From: Arthrobacter sp042667405
GTDB taxonomy: Bacteria; Actinomycetota; Actinomycetes; Actinomycetales; Micrococcaceae
Assembly (NCBI RefSeq): GCF_042667405.1
Contig: NZ_JBHVAL010000018.1
Location: 1-64,000 of the forward strand
Reading direction: 5' to 3'
Length of the DNA stretch: 64,000 nucleotides
Part shown: positions 31,132 to 39,269 of the stretch, one piece after another
How the letters are laid out: the number at the start of each line of letters is the position of its first letter
Numbering within the stretch: position 1 is the first letter of the stretch
Program-made: the position numbers and the translations under genes
Notes under the pieces: model-generated
Told to the model about the DNA's origin: nothing
The model's input: the letters and a program-made list of their open reading frames with translations, nothing else
Database searches by the model: none

Positions 31132-33855
31132 CTACTTCTTGGCTGCCGCCTTCTTGGCAGGCGCTTTGCGGGTGGTGGTCCGCTTGACCGGCCCCTTGGC
31201 CCGCTTTTCGGCCAAAAGTTCGACGGCGCGTTCCCGGGTCAGTTCCTCAAGCGAGGTTGAGCGCGGGACAGTAATATTCGTGACACCGTCGGTGATGTAG
31301 GGTCCGAACCGACCTTCCTTAACCACGATGTTCTTCTCCGAAACAGGGTCCGGTCCAAACTCAGCCAACGGCGGTACGGCCGCCCGTGCGCCACGCTGTT
31401 TCGGCTGCGAGTAGATCTCCAGCGCCTGGTCCAGGGTGATCGTGAAAATTTCCTCTTCAGATCCGATGGACCGGGAGTCCGTACCCTTCTTCAGATACGG
31501 GCCAAAACGGCCGTTCTGGACCGTAATGGGGTTGCCCTCAGCATCCTCGCCCAAGACCCTGGGAAGGCTCATGAGCTGCAAGGCCTCATCGAGTGTCACG
31601 CTGTCCACCGTCATGGACTTGAACAACGAACCCGTACGGGGCTTGGCCTTGACCGGCTTCTTGGGAGGCTTGGGCTTGCCGTTCTTGTAGTACTCCACCG
31701 GCTGGTTGGCCAGCTGCTCTTCGGTCATCTCCGGGATGATCTCGGTAACGTACGCGCCGTAGCGGCCGTTCTTGGCCACCACCGTGTGACCGGTGTGGGG
31801 ATCCGTTCCCAGGACGCGTTCCTCGGGGGCCGCCGTCTCCATCAGTTCCTTGGCTTTTTCCGCCGTGAGTTCGTCGGGAGCAAGCTCTTCCGGGACGTTG
31901 GCTCGGGCGGACTCAACCACCTCGCCTGTCTTCTCATCCACGGTGGGGATGGAGCTCTCCAGGTACGGTCCAAACTTGCCCACGCGCAGGGTGATGCCGT
32001 CGGCAATGGGAACCGAGTTAATCTCCCGCGCGTCAATCTCGCCAAGGTTGTTGACGATGCTGAGCAGGCCGGGATCGGCGTCTTCTCCGTAGTAGAAGTG
32101 CTTGAGCCACTCGGTCCCGGCAGCCTGGCCGTTGGCGATCTTGTCCAGGTCGCCTTCCATGTCGGCGGTGAATTCGTAGTCCACGTAGTCAGTGAAATGC
32201 TGCTCCAGCAACCGGATCACCGAGAACGCAATCCAGCTTGGAACCAGGGCCGAGCCCTGTTTGCGGACGTATCCGCGATCCTGGATGGTGGAAATTGTGG
32301 ACGCGTATGTGGACGGGCGGCCAATGCCACGCTTTTCCAACTCAGCGGTGAGGGATGCTTCCGTGTAGCGCGGGGGCGGGGACGTCTCGTGCCCCACCGC
32401 CACGATGTCCGAAGCCGTCAGGGAATCGCCCTTGGCAACGTTCGGGAGGCGGCGGGCTTCATCGGAATCGTCGTCGCCGCGGCTTTCGTCCTTGCCCTCT
32501 TCGTAGGCGGCCAGGAAGCCGGGGAACGTGATGACCGTACCGGAGGCGGAGAACTCTGCGTCGCGTCCATCGGCGGCCACAGCGCCCAGGCGGATGGTAG
32601 CCGTTGAACCCTTGGCGTCAGCCATCTGCGACGCAACGGTGCGCTTCCAGATGAGCTCGTAAAGGCGGAACTCGTCACCGCTGAGCTGCTTGGCAACCTG
32701 GGCAGGCGTGCGGAAAGAGTCACCAGCGGGACGGATGGCCTCGTGTGCTTCCTGGGCGTTGGCGGCTTTGTTCGCATAGACGCGGGGGCTTTGGGGCACG
32801 TACTCCGGGCCGTACAGTTCGGCAGCCTGGCGGCGGGACGCGGTCAGTGCTTCATCGCTCAGCGCCGAGGAGTCCGTACGCATATAGGTGATGTAGCCGT
32901 TTTCGTACAGGCGCTGGGCAATCTGCATGGTGCTCTTGGACGAGAACCGGAGCTTACGGCCGGCTTCCTGCTGCAACGTAGAGGTTGTGAAGGGAGCTGC
33001 CGGCCTGCGGGTGTAGGGCTTGGTGTCAACCGAACGGACACGGAATTCAGCGTTTTCCAACCCGGAAGCCAAGGACGTGGCAAGTTCCTCATTGAGGTGG
33101 ACCACGTTCGAGGAAGTGAGTTGGCCATTGTCGTTGAAATCGCGGCCGCTGGCAACCTTGGCACCGTCCACGGCAGCAAGCTTTGCCTTGAACGAGCCCG
33201 ATCCTGCGCCGAACTGTCCCGTCAGGTCCCAGTAGGAAGCAGCCCGGAACGCCATGCGTTCGCGTTCACGGTCCACCACCATACGGGTCACCACGGACTG
33301 CACACGACCAGCCGAGAGGCCCCGGGCAACCTTGCGCCACAGGACCGGGGAGATCTCATAACCATAGAGGCGGTCAAGAATACGACGCGTCTCCTGGGCA
33401 TCAACGAGCGCACCGTCGACGTCGCGCAGGTTGTCCATGGCCCTGTGGATTGCTTCCTTGGTGATTTCACCGAAGGTCATGCGGTAGACCGGAACCTTGG
33501 GCTTCAGGACCTCCAGGAGGTGCCACGCGATGGCTTCGCCCTCGCGGTCCCCATCGGTTGCGAGGTAAAGAGCATCAGCATCTTTGAGCTGTGCCTTGAG
33601 TTCGGCAACCTTTTTCTTCTTGTCCGGGGAGACGACGTAGTACGGCTTGAAGTCGTTTTCGATGTCGACGGCGAACTTGCCCAGCGACGTCTTCTTCAGT
33701 TCTGCAGGAAGGTCGGAGGGCTGCGGGAGATCCCGGATGTGGCCAATGGAAGCCTCGACGATGAAGCCCTCGCCAAGGTACTTGGCGATGGTCTTGCTTT
33801 TGGCCGGAGACTCCACGATCACGAGTTTCTTGCCGGTTTTTGCCTTGCTGGGCAC
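31132..33855 (-). CDS. topA: DNA topoisomerase I
   Basis: A 907-aa type IA topoisomerase that relaxes negative supercoils. The Toprim domain begins KLVIVESPAKSKTIAKYLG and has the D101-x-D103 pair of DGDREGE; the catalytic tyrosine is Y324 (ITYMRTDSSALS). The C-terminal third has several GKFGPY/GRYGAY/GRFGPY repeats and ends in a Lys/Ala-rich tail, the actinobacterial pattern without zinc fingers. The GTG start at 33855 has GTAGGAG 5 bp upstream; longer frames are unsupported. Confidence 0.97.
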   Translation of the reverse strand: MPSKAKTGKKLVIVESPAKSKTIAKYLGEGFIVEASIGHIRDLPQPSDLPAELKKTSLGKFAVDIENDFKPYYVVSPDKKKKVAELKAQLKDADALYLATDGDREGEAIAWHLLEVLKPKVPVYRMTFGEITKEAIHRAMDNLRDVDGALVDAQETRRILDRLYGYEISPVLWRKVARGLSAGRVQSVVTRMVVDRERERMAFRAASYWDLTGQFGAGSGSFKAKLAAVDGAKVASGRDFNDNGQLTSSNVVHLNEELATSLASGLENAEFRVRSVDTKPYTRRPAAPFTTSTLQQEAGRKLRFSSKSTMQIAQRLYENGYITYMRTDSSALSDEALTASRRQAAELYGPEYVPQSPRVYANKAANAQEAHEAIRPAGDSFRTPAQVAKQLSGDEFRLYELIWKRTVASQMADAKGSTATIRLGAVAADGRDAEFSASGTVITFPGFLAAYEEGKDESRGDDDSDEARRLPNVAKGDSLTASDIVAVGHETSPPPRYTEASLTAELEKRGIGRPSTYASTISTIQDRGYVRKQGSALVPSWIAFSVIRLLEQHFTDYVDYEFTADMEGDLDKIANGQAAGTEWLKHFYYGEDADPGLLSIVNNLGEIDAREINSVPIADGITLRVGKFGPYLESSIPTVDEKTGEVVESARANVPEELAPDELTAEKAKELMETAAPEERVLGTDPHTGHTVVAKNGRYGAYVTEIIPEMTEEQLANQPVEYYKNGKPKPPKKPVKAKPRTGSLFKSMTVDSVTLDEALQLMSLPRVLGEDAEGNPITVQNGRFGPYLKKGTDSRSIGSEEEIFTITLDQALEIYSQPKQRGARAAVPPLAEFGPDPVSEKNIVVKEGRFGPYITDGVTNITVPRSTSLEELTRERAVELLAEKRAKGPVKRTTTRKAPAKKAAAKK

Positions 33856-33978
33856 GATGCTCCTACAGAAAAATGTGTAATTGGGCTGCTGCCCATATTG
33901 GCCTAGTTCACCATAGTTTGCAGAATCCTGCGCTTTGGGCCGGAAAACCAGGCGGTCCATCGGGGACCCATGATGGCG

Positions 33979-34689
33979 CTAGTGCCCCGGTGCCTCACGG
34001 TCGTCCGGGATCATCGACCACAAGGTTGCCATCCGCACAGCGCCCTCAGGAATCCGGGTGGGATCCTCAAGCTCGTACTCGCGAACAACCTCCCGGATTC
34101 TATCCGCAAGCTCTTTCCTTTGCGGGTTTGTCAGGTAGAGCAAATTGCTTGAAAGGACCACGGCTGCAGGTTCCTCGGCGGTCTCCCCCCTTTGCCGGCG
34201 CTCACCGCGCGCCTTGGCAAACGCCGAAGCCCGGCGCCGGAAGGCATCGAGTTCGAGATCCACCACAGCGATCTCCGGGCTGGCAACGCTGCCGCCTGAG
34301 ATGGTGAAGTCCGTTCCGGCCGCCTTCCATCGCCTTTCGCGGGCGTCTCCGGAGTTCTCTGCAGGAGCCACGATTCCCCACTTCTGGAGGGCCCTCAGGT
34401 GGTAGCTCATGGCACTGGGGGTCAGGCCCGTCCTTGCAGCGAGTTCGGTGGCCGTGTGGCTTACCTGCGTGGCGTAGAGCTCTGAGATGACCTCGATACG
34501 GGCAGCGTGCGCCAGGGCGCGGATGGCCTTGGGGTCGGTGATCTCAACCGTCTTCTCTGCCCGCTTCCGCCGCGGAAGGTCGCCTGACGTTGAGGATGTC
34601 TCGTTGTTCGCAATCACTTCATCAGTGTAGTCAGCGTCACTTACAGGAGGACCCGTCCTCGACGAACGATGCCCGTCCGGGCCATTCAT
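33979..34689 (-). CDS. ArsR-family winged-helix transcriptional regulator
   Basis: A 236-aa protein. Residues about 50-110 are an ArsR-like wHTH (KAIRALAHAARIEVISELY, TATELAARTGLTPSAMSYHLRALQKWGIV); the remainder is a charged region with a putative helical C-terminus (LTNPQRKELADRIREVVREYE). The first 45 residues are disordered-looking; a downstream ATG is possible. It overlaps the methyltransferase gene by 4 nt (ATGA) and lies 123 bp before topA. Target unknown. Confidence 0.85.
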   Translation of the reverse strand: MNGPDGHRSSRTGPPVSDADYTDEVIANNETSSTSGDLPRRKRAEKTVEITDPKAIRALAHAARIEVISELYATQVSHTATELAARTGLTPSAMSYHLRALQKWGIVAPAENSGDARERRWKAAGTDFTISGGSVASPEIAVVDLELDAFRRRASAFAKARGERRQRGETAEEPAAVVLSSNLLYLTNPQRKELADRIREVVREYELEDPTRIPEGAVRMATLWSMIPDDREAPGH

Positions 34690-36329
34690 GAGCTTGGCCG
34701 GTCGGAGTCGGGAAGCAGGAAACCCTCCAAAACCAGGTTGGTGACTTCGTTGAAGAGACCTTCACGGAAAGCCGCCTCGTCGAAGGATTCGTCACCGCCC
34801 AGGAGTGCAACCAGCGCGGATACGATCTGGCGGACGGACAGTTGTCCATCGCATGCCGAGACGAAACCCGCCAGTTCGGTGCTCAGCAGATTGGTCCGCC
34901 GCAGGCCGGCACCCTGTCGCAGGAGAATGACTCCCGGGTGCTGGGCTCCTGGACGCTGGTGCCGTTCTTCGGTGACATCCTCGGCCACTATCAAATGAGC
35001 CTCTTGAATGGGATTGGCCGCCACCCAGTCCGCCCGCTCCACCGCCGCGCCCAGATGTGGACCGACCGGCTGCTCGATGGGGTAGGTGATCTCCTCGAAC
35101 CGGCTGATGATTGGGTCGTTCCCGGGGCGGCGAAGCCAGATCATGCCAAAGCCGATTCCCTCGACATTCCTGGAGGCAAAGTCCTTGAGATAGGCGGCGT
35201 AGGCGTCCTTGTATTGTTCCCCGTCGCGGTTCTGCGATGCGTCCTGCAACCAGGTTTCCGCATATTGCTCCGGACCAACCTGCTCGCGCTGGATGAACCA
35301 GGCATCCAGGCCGGAGTCCTTCAGCCAGGCCTGGGGACGGTCCTTCCAGTCAGTTCCTGCAGCAACCTCCCAGTTGCCCAGCATCTGCGCTGTCCCACCG
35401 GGCTCAAGGACCGAGCAGATGGACTGCACAAGCGACGCCACGATCTCGTCACCTGGCAGTCCGCCGTCCCGGTAGGTGAACTGGTCCGCGGAGGACTCCC
35501 CGCCGGCACGGGGAGTGATCACAAATGGCGGGTTGGACACCACCAGGCCGAAATACTCCCCGGACACGGGTTCGAGCAAGGAGCCCAGCCTCAAGCTCAC
35601 CCGGCTCTCAAGGTTGTTCGGGTCCAGGTCCAGCTCCGCCGCGTTGAGCAGCAGGTTGAATCGGGTAAATGCCAGTGCCCGCGCGGAGATGTCCGTTGCG
35701 GTGACGTGCTCACAGTGGTGCAGGAGGTGGAAGGTCTGGATGCCGCAGCCCGTCCCCAGGTCCAGCGCCCGCCCCGTGTGCTGCCTGAAGGTGGTTTGGA
35801 CAAGGGTGGTGGACGCACGCCCGATGCCAAGAACGTGATCGTGCCTCAAAACTCCCGGTTGCTGATGGGCGGCGAGATCACTGGCCACCCAGAGTTCCGC
35901 GCCACCACTGCCGTCGGCATTGGCGTCCCAGCCATAGGGGCGAAGGTCCACTTTGGCTCGGACCATCCCGGAATCAAGCACAACCAGCCCCAAGACTTCG
36001 AGGCCGCGGGAGCCGGTTCCGGGCAGAGCGGCGTCAATGTCGCCGACAGTCTGCGGAACCGCCAGCAGCCACAGCCGCACTACGAACGCCAGCGAGCGGA
36101 CGGCGGGGTCTTCGGACGCTGCCAGCCGTTCACTGGCCAACAACGCCGGTACCAGCTGGTCCCTGGACAACGCCTCCGAGGCGGACTCCCCCAGAAACTC
36201 CGCCACTCCATCCACTGTGTAGGAGATCGCACGAAGATCCGCGGCCAGGGCCAGGAGGAGCTCCGGCCGGTCACTGCGGGGAGCATCGTCAATGGAGCCG
36301 GCGGTAAACAAGGAAGCTGTGTCAGTCAC
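34686..36329 (-). CDS. Class I SAM-dependent methyltransferase (DUF7059/DUF7782 type)
   Basis: A 547-aa protein: an alpha-helical N-terminal domain (about 15-150), a methyltransferase core with LDLGTGCGIQTFHLL and the catalytic motif VVSNPPFVI, and a C-terminal extension. NPPF is typical of enzymes that modify exocyclic amines of RNA bases or glutamine side chains. The GTG start at 36329 is inferred from TACACT (36336-36341), a -10-like box exactly 6 nt upstream, with no Shine-Dalgarno; the open frame further upstream overlaps the divergent lipoprotein gene. The substrate is unknown. Confidence 0.82.
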   Translation of the reverse strand: MTDTASLFTAGSIDDAPRSDRPELLLALAADLRAISYTVDGVAEFLGESASEALSRDQLVPALLASERLAASEDPAVRSLAFVVRLWLLAVPQTVGDIDAALPGTGSRGLEVLGLVVLDSGMVRAKVDLRPYGWDANADGSGGAELWVASDLAAHQQPGVLRHDHVLGIGRASTTLVQTTFRQHTGRALDLGTGCGIQTFHLLHHCEHVTATDISARALAFTRFNLLLNAAELDLDPNNLESRVSLRLGSLLEPVSGEYFGLVVSNPPFVITPRAGGESSADQFTYRDGGLPGDEIVASLVQSICSVLEPGGTAQMLGNWEVAAGTDWKDRPQAWLKDSGLDAWFIQREQVGPEQYAETWLQDASQNRDGEQYKDAYAAYLKDFASRNVEGIGFGMIWLRRPGNDPIISRFEEITYPIEQPVGPHLGAAVERADWVAANPIQEAHLIVAEDVTEERHQRPGAQHPGVILLRQGAGLRRTNLLSTELAGFVSACDGQLSVRQIVSALVALLGGDESFDEAAFREGLFNEVTNLVLEGFLLPDSDRPSS

Positions 36330-36423
36330 CTTGCCAGTGTAGGGGCGGCGCGCCTGCCCCACGGGTTCCTCGGCCGCGCTATGTGGACAAACGGGGCCTC
36401 CCTGACCCGGTAGCGTTGGATTC

Positions 36424-36867
36424 ATGCTCAACTTCTCCTCCACAGGGCGCGCCGCCGGCCTTGTTGCCCTCTCCGCGGCGGCTCTTCTCGGGGTCTCGGC
36501 CTGCCAGGCTCCCGTCAACATCCAGGACGCGGACGTCCCTGCGTGGAAGGGCAGAGTCCTCCCGGCGACGAGCACCGCCGTGCTGGAGGATTCGGGAAAA
36601 ATTCTCAATCGGGATCCCTTGGTCAAGGAGTCCTCCAACGTCCCTGCCGGAAACTACACACTGACCATGGCGTGCGACGGCGGCGGCAAGGCCTACTTTG
36701 CGGTCTCTTCGGCCGGTAAGAAGATTACCGACGCCGCCGCAGCCTGCAATGCAAGCTTGGACGTCGTCAAAATCAAGGTGCCTGCGACGGGCCCCCTGAG
36801 CATCTCGACCAGCAGCGTGGACGCGCCGCTGATCTTCGCCTACCACCTGGTGCCCGCGACGAGCTAG
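36424..36867 (+). CDS. Lipoprotein of unknown function (paralogue 1)
   Basis: A 147-aa lipoprotein: signal peptide with lipobox GVSAC (C27), then a small beta-rich domain. Residues 74-141 align with 105-171 of the next gene's product, including G-x-Y-x-x-T-x-x-C, FAV, a second cysteine 24 residues after the first (C84, C108), LSI and FAY. The two cysteines may form a disulfide outside the cell. A TAGCGT box lies 7 bp before the ATG. Confidence 0.75.
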   Translation: MLNFSSTGRAAGLVALSAAALLGVSACQAPVNIQDADVPAWKGRVLPATSTAVLEDSGKILNRDPLVKESSNVPAGNYTLTMACDGGGKAYFAVSSAGKKITDAAAACNASLDVVKIKVPATGPLSISTSSVDAPLIFAYHLVPATS

Positions 36868-36930
36868 AACGTTGCCGGCACTGCCCAACCCGGCCTTCAG
36901 CCCGGGCCCGCAGCGGCGTAAAGTCAGCTC

Positions 36931-37458
36931 ATGGGCAGCAAAGCAGCTCCCTCCGTAACGGTACAGCGGCTGGCGAGGACCGCCGTCGTACTCTTGATGC
37001 TCTGCGGTAGCGTAGCTGCTTGCGAATACACCTATGAGGACGGCGGCCGCGGCGAGCCCAGCGCTACGTCGACTGCCGCGAACGTGGTCCTCCCACCGGA
37101 TCCTGCACTGCAGGAAACCGTCACCGGGCAGGCCCTGGAGGAGTGGGCCGCAGCGTCTTTGCCCGAATCGCAGGGGCAGTCGTTTTATTCAAGCAACGGC
37201 CATCTTGCCGCCGGCGAAGCAAAGACCGAGCAAACAGTGGTGCTGCCTGGTGGCACCTATGCGGTGACCTTGGCGTGCCGCGGCACGCGCCGGGTGAAGT
37301 TCGCGGTGAAACTGGGCGAGGCCGAACTCATCGACCTCACCCTCGGTTGTGCCAACGCGCGGGTCAGCGTAGTCCAGCTGGAGAAGGACGCAGTGCTTTC
37401 CATCACCGTGGGGGCGGGGTCGGACGCCAACTTTGCCTACCGTGTGAGCAGGCTCTGA
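36931..37458 (+). CDS. Lipoprotein of unknown function (paralogue 2)
   Basis: A 175-aa lipoprotein with lipobox SVAAC (C31), a Ser/Thr/Pro-rich spacer to about 60, and a C-terminal domain paralogous to the neighbouring lipoprotein (C116 and C140, again 24 apart; GGTYAVTLAC, FAV, LSITV, FAYRV). TAAAGT (36919-36924) is exactly 6 bp before the ATG, so probably leaderless. It ends 8 bp from the convergent trhO gene, with no terminator between them. Confidence 0.75.
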   Translation: MGSKAAPSVTVQRLARTAVVLLMLCGSVAACEYTYEDGGRGEPSATSTAANVVLPPDPALQETVTGQALEEWAAASLPESQGQSFYSSNGHLAAGEAKTEQTVVLPGGTYAVTLACRGTRRVKFAVKLGEAELIDLTLGCANARVSVVQLEKDAVLSITVGAGSDANFAYRVSRL

Positions 37459-37465
37459 AGCGGGT

Positions 37466-38362
37466 TCACGCTGCGTCGCAGCCCCCGGGGCAGCGGAGTG
37501 TTTCCGGGCTTGACGCGCATTCGGCGCAGTAGAGGGTCAGCGTGCGGCAGCTCGGATTGGAGCAGTTCTCGAATTTGCTGGTGGGCGCAGCGCACCTCAC
37601 GCACTCGCCGATGGTCTTGGCTTCGTCACTGAATTCGACGTGCATGCGCTTGTCGAACACATAAAGGGAGCCCTCCCACAGGCCCTGGTCCTTGAACGTC
37701 TCCCCGTAGCGGACTATGCCGCCATCCAGTTGGTAGACCTCTTTGAAGCCCCGGTTGACCATAAGGCTGGAGAGCACTTCACAACGGATTCCGCCCGTGC
37801 AGTAAGTGACCACAGGTTTGTCCTTGAGGTCGTCGTACTTGCCGGAGTCGAGTTCCTTGATGAAGTCATGGGTGGTGTCCACGTCCGGAACGATCGCGTC
37901 CTTGAATTTACCGATCTGTGCCTCGAAAGCATTACGGCCATCAAAGAAGACGATGTCTTCGCCGTTGGACTTCTTGGCATCCACGAGAGCGTGAAGTTCC
38001 TCAGGCTGGAGGTGCCTGCCGCCGCCGACGACGCCATTCGCGTCAACCTTCAACTCGCCGGGCGCACCGAAGGACACGATTTCGTCGCGGACCTTGACGC
38101 TGAGCCGCGGGAAATCATCTGCGCCGCCTTCTGACCATTTGAAGTCGATGTCGTGGAACCCCTTGTACTCCCTGGTGGTCTTCACGTACTGCTTCATGTT
38201 GTTCAGCTCGCCGCCCACGGTGGCGTTGATGCCGTCCTTGGAAATGAGGATCCTGCCCTTGAGGCCAAGCTTTTCGCAGAGGGCACGCTGCCATAGACGC
38301 ACAGCGTCAGGGTCTGCGATCGGAGTAAAGCCATAGAAGAGCACAATTCGGTTCAAAGCCAC
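37466..38362 (-). CDS. trhO: tRNA uridine(34) hydroxylase TrhO (rhodanese family)
   Basis: A 298-aa protein of the YceA/TrhO family that hydroxylates U34 in certain tRNAs. It has an N-terminal acylphosphatase-like domain (about 1-95), a central rhodanese domain with catalytic C188 in TYCTGGIRCE, and a C-terminal cysteine-rich part (CVRC, C-x5-C, CAEC) typical of the family. The GTG start at 38362 has TACCCT exactly 6 bp upstream and no Shine-Dalgarno. Confidence 0.92.
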   Translation of the reverse strand: MALNRIVLFYGFTPIADPDAVRLWQRALCEKLGLKGRILISKDGINATVGGELNNMKQYVKTTREYKGFHDIDFKWSEGGADDFPRLSVKVRDEIVSFGAPGELKVDANGVVGGGRHLQPEELHALVDAKKSNGEDIVFFDGRNAFEAQIGKFKDAIVPDVDTTHDFIKELDSGKYDDLKDKPVVTYCTGGIRCEVLSSLMVNRGFKEVYQLDGGIVRYGETFKDQGLWEGSLYVFDKRMHVEFSDEAKTIGECVRCAAPTSKFENCSNPSCRTLTLYCAECASSPETLRCPGGCDAA

Positions 38363-38489
38363 TGTTAAAGGGTACTTGGTGCAGTAAAACGCAGGTGCGG
38401 CGGATAGCCCACGTCACAATTCCATAAGCAACGATTCTTCCGTTGACATCGCTCTGTTCCTTCAGGGAGCGCTGGCATAGTCTCTCTAC

Positions 38490-39185
38490 ATGAGTCCAGA
38501 CGCCTTGGTTGAAGACATTGCGCACCTGTTGGAAGTCTGGGTGGCCGGCTGGTCCGGCTGCCGGGGCTACGAGTCGCGCCAGGAAGGCCGCTTTCCTGCC
38601 GCTTTTCGCGCCGACAAGACCGGTGACTGGGAGTACTTCGCCCATGATCCGTCCGATGACGAGTTCGCTGCCTTGGCGGGCAAGACAGCAGAATCCCCTA
38701 GCCGGATCCTGACCATCCTCACCAATGACGTCCAACGGTACAAATACCTTGCCGAACAACACGGGCTGACTGTGACGTCGGCTTCCCAGACCATGATGAT
38801 CGTTGACATGGAAACCCAGGACGCTGAAGATCCATGGCTCCCCGACGACGACCTCGAACTTGCCACCTCCGAATCCAATGGCGTCCATCACGCCGTAGTG
38901 CACGCAGGCGAACAGGTGGCTGCCAGCGGAAGGGTCTACGTGGTGAACGGCACCGCCGTGTTTGACAAGATCGTCACCGAGCCGGGGTTCCAGCGTCGTG
39001 GGCTGGGCAGCTTCATCATGAAGGCGCTGGCTGCGCAGGCTTTCTCGCACGACGTCGAAAACGGCCTCCTCCTGGCATCCCTTGACGGCCAGAAGCTGTA
39101 CTCGCACCTGGGCTGGGACGTTGTATGCCACGTCCTCATGATGTCGGTCAGCGGAGCAGAAGGTTCGGACCTTTCCGGGAAGTAA
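38490..39185 (+). CDS. GNAT-family N-acetyltransferase
   Basis: A 231-aa protein. The C-terminal half has the GNAT acetyl-CoA signature FQRRGLGSFIMKALAAQA and ends with YSHLGWD, as in many GNAT enzymes. The N-terminal half (about 1-100) begins with an aromatic segment VEVWVAGWSGCRGYE-like sequence (LEVWVAGWSGCRG) and is specific to actinobacterial relatives. TAGTCT (38478-38483) lies exactly 6 bp before the ATG. Acceptor unknown. Confidence 0.85.
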   Translation: MSPDALVEDIAHLLEVWVAGWSGCRGYESRQEGRFPAAFRADKTGDWEYFAHDPSDDEFAALAGKTAESPSRILTILTNDVQRYKYLAEQHGLTVTSASQTMMIVDMETQDAEDPWLPDDDLELATSESNGVHHAVVHAGEQVAASGRVYVVNGTAVFDKIVTEPGFQRRGLGSFIMKALAAQAFSHDVENGLLLASLDGQKLYSHLGWDVVCHVLMMSVSGAEGSDLSGK

Positions 39186-39269
39186 GGCTCGCCGCTTTGC
39201 GGCACTGGCCGAGGGCGGTTCCCTGGGGTGCCGCCGTCGGGCGTCGCTGCAGGGTGACAGAATGATTTG

